From Candidatus Aenigmatarchaeota archaeon (lineage in GTDB: Archaea; Aenigmatarchaeota; Aenigmatarchaeia; QMZP01): a stretch of 8,807 nucleotides of DNA. The position numbers were made by a program, and so were the translations under genes. This document shows positions 5,193-8,807 of the stretch, one piece after another. The stretch covers positions 1-8,807 of the forward strand of contig DAOUYM010000032.1 of assembly GCA_030666115.1 (NCBI GenBank), in the 5' to 3' direction. The notes beneath the pieces are model-generated. The model worked only from the letters and a program-made list of their open reading frames with translations. It was not told the origin of the DNA and ran no database searches. The stretch's first letter is position 1, and each line of letters starts with the position of its first letter.

Positions 5193-5858
5193 ATGGAGAT
5201 AGACTGGATTATAGCAATAGGGTTGTTCCTGATTTTGGTTGCGTGGTCATTTGTGTACTACATGGGATTCTTCGCGATTACGCCTGACCTGGGAGCCGGT
5301 GTACAGGGGATAAGCGGTAAGGTGATGAACTACCTGGAGATTGAGGCCTACGACACTCCGATAACGTATGACTCCACTGAAAACGGAACCAGGGTCCTCT
5401 ACACAGATTTCACCTGGCCTGATTATAGCAGCAATTCAACCAAGATATTCTCAGGGAACCAGTCCTTACCCTGCATGATATTCGGCAACAGGGTTTACTG
5501 GCAGGCCGATGTCGGGATCGGGGAGAACAAATTCGTAATGAGGTACCACACCCAGAACACGACACTGAACTGCGATTCAAGCTTCCCGCTTGTAAACACG
5601 ACCCAGGTAATTCCATGGGCAGCTGAGAAGGACACCCTGGTATCACAGGACCGGATAGACCAGATGTTCGCCACAGACTTCAGGGCCTTTGCTGCTGGAC
5701 TGGGAATAAGCCAGGATTTCAGGATTGAGATCGAGACAGACAGCAGCACAACGGATTACGGATCAGCCGTGCTGCCAGGTTACAACATCTATGTCAAAGA
5801 GAATCCGGGCATGACCGAGAACAACGAAAAGGTCACTGTCAGGGTACTGACATGGTGA
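5193..5858 (+). CDS. Single-pass membrane protein with exported, sequon-rich domain
   Basis: 221 residues, no family recognised. I start it at ATG 5193: the frame is open to a TTG at 5142, but that lies upstream of the TATA element at 5152-5163 and would add 17 residues ahead of the membrane span. Residues about 5-27 (WIIAIGLFLILVAWSFVYY and on) form one transmembrane segment, an uncleaved anchor since no clear signal-peptidase site follows. The remaining 190 residues are predicted outside the cell: they contain five N-glycosylation sequons (N64, N81, N89, N122, N135) and two cysteines (C94, C127) that could pair. The N-terminus resembles pilin-like or surface-anchored archaeal proteins, but a class III signal motif is not evident. 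Its last codons belong to the 11-bp tandem repeat that continues into the next promoter. Probably a cell-envelope protein. Confidence 0.85.
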   Translation: MEIDWIIAIGLFLILVAWSFVYYMGFFAITPDLGAGVQGISGKVMNYLEIEAYDTPITYDSTENGTRVLYTDFTWPDYSSNSTKIFSGNQSLPCMIFGNRVYWQADVGIGENKFVMRYHTQNTTLNCDSSFPLVNTTQVIPWAAEKDTLVSQDRIDQMFATDFRAFAAGLGISQDFRIEIETDSSTTDYGSAVLPGYNIYVKENPGMTENNEKVTVRVLTW

Positions 5859-5908
5859 TTGTGTGGTGATGACATGTTGATAACGTGTCGATGACATAGT
5901 GATTTTAA
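5843..5908 (+). repeat. Degenerate 11-bp tandem repeat, six units
   Basis: Six units begin at 5843, 5854, 5865, 5876, 5887 and 5898, exactly 11 bases apart: ggtactgacat, ggtgattgtgt, ggtgatgacat, gttgataacgt, gtcgatgacat and agtgattttaa. The approximate consensus is GGTGATGACAT. A weaker unit may begin at 5832. The first units lie in the final codons of the membrane-protein gene; the last merges with the TATA box of the next gene. The period equals about one helical turn, so the units would present the same face of the DNA. Confidence 0.8.
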
Positions 5909-5910
5909 TA
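5903..5910 (+). promoter_or_regulatory. TATA box of the secreted-protein gene
   Basis: TTTTAATA is centred about 26 bases before the ATG at 5933, so transcription should begin at or next to the start codon. No SD precedes the ATG, consistent with a leaderless mRNA. Confidence 0.65.
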
Positions 5911-5932
5911 CAGGCTTAGACAAATTATTATT

Positions 5933-6529
5933 ATGAAGAAGGCATACGCTTTTACGTTTATTCTAATGATCAGTGCAGCTCTCCTGGTCATGTTTCCCAC
6001 TGCCCACAGCCAGGGCCACACCATCCAGATCAGGCTGAACATAAACAACACCAGCAACACTGTCTACATACCAGGCGTCGGCGAGATGTCTGCAGGAAGC
6101 CTGGGATCCGCCACCTACAGCAATCCTGACCACTACTACCTGGCATCCTACCAGACTGGAGCAGGCGGCTACCTGACCGGCCTGGTCGCTGCTGACGGCA
6201 ACAGCATCGGGGTCTCCACTGGATCAGGCTACCATACCCTAGAGCTGGACCAGGACGCGGGTGAGAGGGCATTGATTGTGTTTTCGCAGGGAGACTGGGA
6301 CAATATAGAGAAGGAGATACTGGGACTGGAGCAGGGCAAATTCTTCAGCTATCCCTCACCAAGCTTTGGTTACGGCCTCGGGGATTACTATCCGGTAACC
6401 GTTATGCTCAGGTACACCGATATTGACATAGAAGGGAACATTGACCAGAGCAAGGGAATCTTCAATCTGATGATAATGAACACAGGTGTATCAGGAGGGA
6501 AGCCTGTGGTTGAGATAATAAAATCTTGA
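5933..6529 (+). CDS. Secreted protein of unknown function, 198 aa
   Basis: No family recognised. Residues 1-26 are a classical Sec signal peptide: two lysines, a hydrophobic core (FTFILMISAALLVMF) and a likely cleavage site near AHS-Q (residue 26). The mature protein has no second membrane span. It starts with a strand-like, Asn/Thr-rich segment (LNINNTSNTVYIPG) with sequons at N38 and N39, is rich in Gly, Ser and Tyr (a GYGLGDYY patch near 146-153), and probably folds as a beta domain. No cysteines were seen. The ATG at 5933 fits the leaderless promoter at 5903-5910, so transcription is separate from the membrane-protein gene upstream, though the two are in the same orientation 74 bases apart and may work together at the surface. 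Confidence 0.82.
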   Translation: MKKAYAFTFILMISAALLVMFPTAHSQGHTIQIRLNINNTSNTVYIPGVGEMSAGSLGSATYSNPDHYYLASYQTGAGGYLTGLVAADGNSIGVSTGSGYHTLELDQDAGERALIVFSQGDWDNIEKEILGLEQGKFFSYPSPSFGYGLGDYYPVTVMLRYTDIDIEGNIDQSKGIFNLMIMNTGVSGGKPVVEIIKS

Positions 6530-6553
6530 ATCGACGAACTCTGCGGAAAACCA

Positions 6554-6561
6554 TTTAAATA
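6554..6561 (+). promoter_or_regulatory. TATA box of the TrxB-like gene
   Basis: TTTAAATA, identical on its own strand to the accessory operon's box. A start about 26 bases on would fall near 6583, leaving roughly ten bases before the ATG at 6594. No proper SD is present. Confidence 0.65.
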
Positions 6562-6593
6562 AATCAAGAGGGAAATCATACTCTAAGTGGTAC

Positions 6594-7511
6594 ATGATGT
6601 ACGATGTATTGATAATAGGAGCAGGCCCCGCTGGACTGACAGCAGGGATATTTGCAGTCAGAAGGAACATGAAGACCCTGATTCTGAACGATCCGGCCAG
6701 CGCGTCACAGACCGACGAAGCATCCATGGTGGATGACTGGCCGGGCGTGATGGGTATAAAGGGACCTGATCTGATGAAGAAATTCAGGGAACATGCTGAG
6801 AAACTCGAGGTTGAGATCAGGCAGGATAAGATAAACAAGATAAGCAGGATTAAAGGCGGGTTTGAGATCACCAACACCGGCGAGAAGTACCAGGCCAGGA
6901 CAATAATAATCGCAACAGGATCAAAGCACAGGAAGGGGCTGGTCAAGGGAGAGGACCAGTTCGCTGGGAAGGGTGTATCGTACTGCGCAACATGCGACGG
7001 CCCGCTCTTCAAGGGAAAGAAGGTCCTGGTTCTTGGGGGCGGTGACACCGCAGTGACGTATGCCATACTCCTGGATGACATAGGGGCAGAAACAGGACTG
7101 GTTCACAGAAGGGACGAACTGAGGGCGACTGAGTCCTGGCAGAAGAAGCTCTTCAAAACCAAGGTCAAGATCCACTGGGATACAGTATGCATCGAGATAA
7201 AGGGCGACAGGTTCGTGAAGTCTGCTGTTCTGCAGAACAAGAAGACCGGTGAGAAGAAAGAGGTTCCTGTTGACGGGATTTTCGCGGCCTTTGGGACAGT
7301 GCCGACTTCTGGAATCGCAAAGGATCTCGGCATAAAGATAGACAAGGCTGGTTACATAGAGGTGGACAGGGAACAGAAGACCAACATTCCTGGTGTATTT
7401 GCTGCAGGAGACTGCTGCAACAACTCCGCAAAGAAGATAGTGACAGCAGCAGGCGATGGCGGACTCGCAGCAGAAAACACCTATTTCTATCTGAAGGAAG
7501 AGGGTAAATAA
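6594..7511 (+). CDS. trxB: Thioredoxin reductase-like FAD/NAD(P)H flavoprotein
   Basis: Low-molecular-weight thioredoxin reductase family: FAD-bound, passes electrons from NAD(P)H through a redox cysteine pair to thioredoxin or a similar partner in the cytoplasm. Seen in order: FAD-binding GAGPAG (9-14), ATGS (108-111), the redox pair CATC (131-134) followed by DG, the nucleotide-binding GGGDTA (148-153), HRRDELRA (171-178), and the C-terminal FAD motif GVFAAGDC (267-274). The HRRDxxR motif is the NADPH signature of classical TrxB, so NADPH use is likely. Length (305 aa) is normal. A second ATG at 6597 follows the first; either could start. No thioredoxin gene is in the window. Some archaeal members use other cofactors or partners, so the partner is uncertain. 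Confidence 0.93.
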   Translation: MMYDVLIIGAGPAGLTAGIFAVRRNMKTLILNDPASASQTDEASMVDDWPGVMGIKGPDLMKKFREHAEKLEVEIRQDKINKISRIKGGFEITNTGEKYQARTIIIATGSKHRKGLVKGEDQFAGKGVSYCATCDGPLFKGKKVLVLGGGDTAVTYAILLDDIGAETGLVHRRDELRATESWQKKLFKTKVKIHWDTVCIEIKGDRFVKSAVLQNKKTGEKKEVPVDGIFAAFGTVPTSGIAKDLGIKIDKAGYIEVDREQKTNIPGVFAAGDCCNNSAKKIVTAAGDGGLAAENTYFYLKEEGK

Positions 7512-7538
7512 CAGAAGACGCTGAAGTTGTGTCTAACA

Positions 7539-7548
7539 CATAAAAATC
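7539..7548 (+). promoter_or_regulatory. TATA-like box of the RFC-L gene
   Basis: CATAAAAATC is centred about 25 bases before the ATG at 7568, and no SD is present, which again suggests a leaderless mRNA. It is a weaker match to box A than the others. Confidence 0.5.
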
Positions 7549-7567
7549 ATCAAGGGAAGAATTAGCT

Positions 7568-8779
7568 ATGGATCTCTGGGTGGACAAGCACAAACCTGGA
7601 AAGCTTTCCGATGTCATGGGGCAGACCAAGGCACTGGGTGAGATATCAGGATTTCTAAGGGACTGGCAGCCTGGCCAAGCCATGCTGATCCACGGGCCAA
7701 CAGGTGTTGGCAAGACCCTTTCCATTGAATTGGTTGCCAGGGAGATGGGTCATCTTCTGATACAGCTCAACGCATCAGATGCGCGGAGTTCAAAGGGGAT
7801 AGAGGAGTTCTTAGGTCACTCAACCAGATCCAAGCCACTCTTCCACGAGGGGAAGATCATATTGATAGATGAGGTGGATGGGATACCAGCGACGGACAGG
7901 GGCGCCGTCGCCTCGATAATTAAGATAATAAAGGATTCAATATACCCTATCTTCCTGATAGCCAATGATCCCTGGAAACCCAAGCTCCTGCCGCTCAGGG
8001 GTTACTGCAGCATGATAAGGTTCAGCAAGGTCCATTCAGCTTCAGTCGAGAAGCGACTGAAGGAGGTATGCAAGGAAGAAGGGATTGGAGTTGAGGAGGG
8101 AGTGCTGAAGAATCTGGCCAGATGGTCACATGGTGACCTGAGGTCAGCTATATCAGACCTGCAGATAGCTGCCTACGGAAAGAACAATCTGACTGACAAG
8201 GATCTCAGGATCCTTGGTTACAGGGAAAGGGAAGCCAACATCTTCAACATACTTCCCACCATCTTCCACTCCAGGAGCATGTCAGCGTCCAAGAAGGCCA
8301 TAAACAACACAGGCAAGGACCCGGACGAACTGTTCCTGTGGATAGAGACCAACCTTCCCAACGAGCTGCGCACGCCCGGGAACATGCAGAAAGGCTACGA
8401 GGTCCTTTCAAAGGCTGACATATTCAGGAGATGGGTATCCAGGCAGCAGAACTGGAGGTTCAGGGGATTCATGGTGGACATGATGTCCGGCGTCTCATTG
8501 TTCCGGAGCGATGAGAAACACGGATTCTCTCCATACCAGCCACCCCAGAGGATAAGGATGATGGGAAGCTCCAAGAAGAAAAGGGCAGTGATGAACGATA
8601 TGTGCGAGAGGATGGGCGAGTTCATGCACACCAGCAAGCGGAGCGTCAAGAGGGACTACCTTCCTTACTTCAGGATAATCTTGAAGAAGCAGAAGAAATC
8701 CAAAGGATCAGAGGATCAAAAGGATGGGGGCAGTTTCTTCCTGGCAACAGAAGAGGAGAAGTTGATTAAGGCGGGGTGA
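7568..8779 (+). CDS. rfcL: Replication factor C large subunit (clamp loader)
   Basis: Large subunit of the archaeal clamp loader, which with four small subunits uses ATP to load the PCNA ring onto primed DNA. AAA+ features in order: N-terminal DLWVDKHKP (2-10, the RFC box common to loader subunits), Walker A GPTGVGKT (43-50), Walker B ILIDEVDG (98-105), sensor 1 in LIANDPW (130-136), and sensor 2 GDLRSAISDL (189-198). A helical collar domain follows to about residue 365, then a Lys-rich linker and a short tail ending FFLATEEEKLIKAG. Archaeal RFC-L proteins commonly run about 400-500 residues, so this is at the short end. No clear PCNA-binding box (QxxLxxFF-like) is seen at the C-terminus. Start at 7568 fits the leaderless promoter. 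No small-subunit gene is in the window. Confidence 0.95.
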   Translation: MDLWVDKHKPGKLSDVMGQTKALGEISGFLRDWQPGQAMLIHGPTGVGKTLSIELVAREMGHLLIQLNASDARSSKGIEEFLGHSTRSKPLFHEGKIILIDEVDGIPATDRGAVASIIKIIKDSIYPIFLIANDPWKPKLLPLRGYCSMIRFSKVHSASVEKRLKEVCKEEGIGVEEGVLKNLARWSHGDLRSAISDLQIAAYGKNNLTDKDLRILGYREREANIFNILPTIFHSRSMSASKKAINNTGKDPDELFLWIETNLPNELRTPGNMQKGYEVLSKADIFRRWVSRQQNWRFRGFMVDMMSGVSLFRSDEKHGFSPYQPPQRIRMMGSSKKKRAVMNDMCERMGEFMHTSKRSVKRDYLPYFRIILKKQKKSKGSEDQKDGGSFFLATEEEKLIKAG

Positions 8780-8807
8780 CATCATTCTATTGGTATTGTG
8801 ATTCCGT

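Noticed and set aside
7165..7725. Long - strand open frame of 186 codons across the trxB to rfcL junction.
   Set aside because: It runs antisense to two well-conserved genes, and its Ser/Leu/Arg-rich product is typical of a shadow frame.
1..8807. CRISPR array, tRNA or rRNA genes.
   Set aside because: No evenly spaced repeat-spacer structure and no cloverleaf or rRNA-like sequence was seen on reading; the only tandem array is the 11-bp repeat at 5843.

Overview
The window is a piece of an archaeal chromosome. It carries the C-terminal three quarters of a Hel308-type DNA helicase, the large subunit of the archaeal clamp loader (RFC-L), a DUF192 protein, a thioredoxin-reductase-like flavoprotein, a PAP2 lipid phosphatase and two exported proteins. 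Core promoters look archaeal: several genes have an A/T-rich TATA box centred about 25-26 bases before the start codon and no Shine-Dalgarno (SD) sequence, the arrangement of leaderless archaeal mRNAs. The lineage cannot be fixed from the sequence.

Layout. Positions 2-2112 (+): hel308 (5' end outside the window) overlapping a DUF192 gene by ATGA. Positions 2129-4440 (-): a compact accessory operon of five ORFs, transcribed right to left from one TATA box through a 21-bp palindrome. The order is three tiny ORFs (47, 45 and 32 aa), then 248-aa and 386-aa proteins that I cannot assign. Positions 4463-4532: seven T-tracts spaced about 11 bp apart, lying upstream of the accessory promoter. Positions 4573-5858: a PAP2 phosphatase (-) and a single-pass membrane protein with a sequon-rich outer domain (+), diverging from one shared A/T-rich element. 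Positions 5933-6529 (+): a secreted protein of unknown function, preceded by an 11-bp-period tandem repeat. Positions 6594-7511 (+): thioredoxin reductase-like protein. Positions 7568-8779 (+): RFC-L.

The 2.3-kb accessory operon is the part most likely to be undescribed. It is visibly more A/T-rich than its surroundings (two 60-base rows I counted at 2521-2640 are 40% and 33% G+C; one row inside hel308 at 1201-1260 is 50%). Most of its ORFs have strong SD sequences of the AGGTGA or GGTGG type, while the promoter-proximal core genes have none. The 386-aa gene contains a 98-bp hairpin with 37-bp arms, in frame, and its single arm mismatch becomes a G-U wobble in the mRNA. The two larger proteins share an N-terminal LDSAE signature. 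The 47-aa gene has a decayed partial duplicate overlapping the next gene. No integrase, transposase or attachment site was seen, so its origin in a mobile element is an inference.

The core genes are not one pathway. Hel308 and RFC-L serve replication and repair, the TrxB-like protein serves redox balance, and the PAP2 and exported proteins belong to the cell envelope. The many separate promoters argue that most are independently transcribed.
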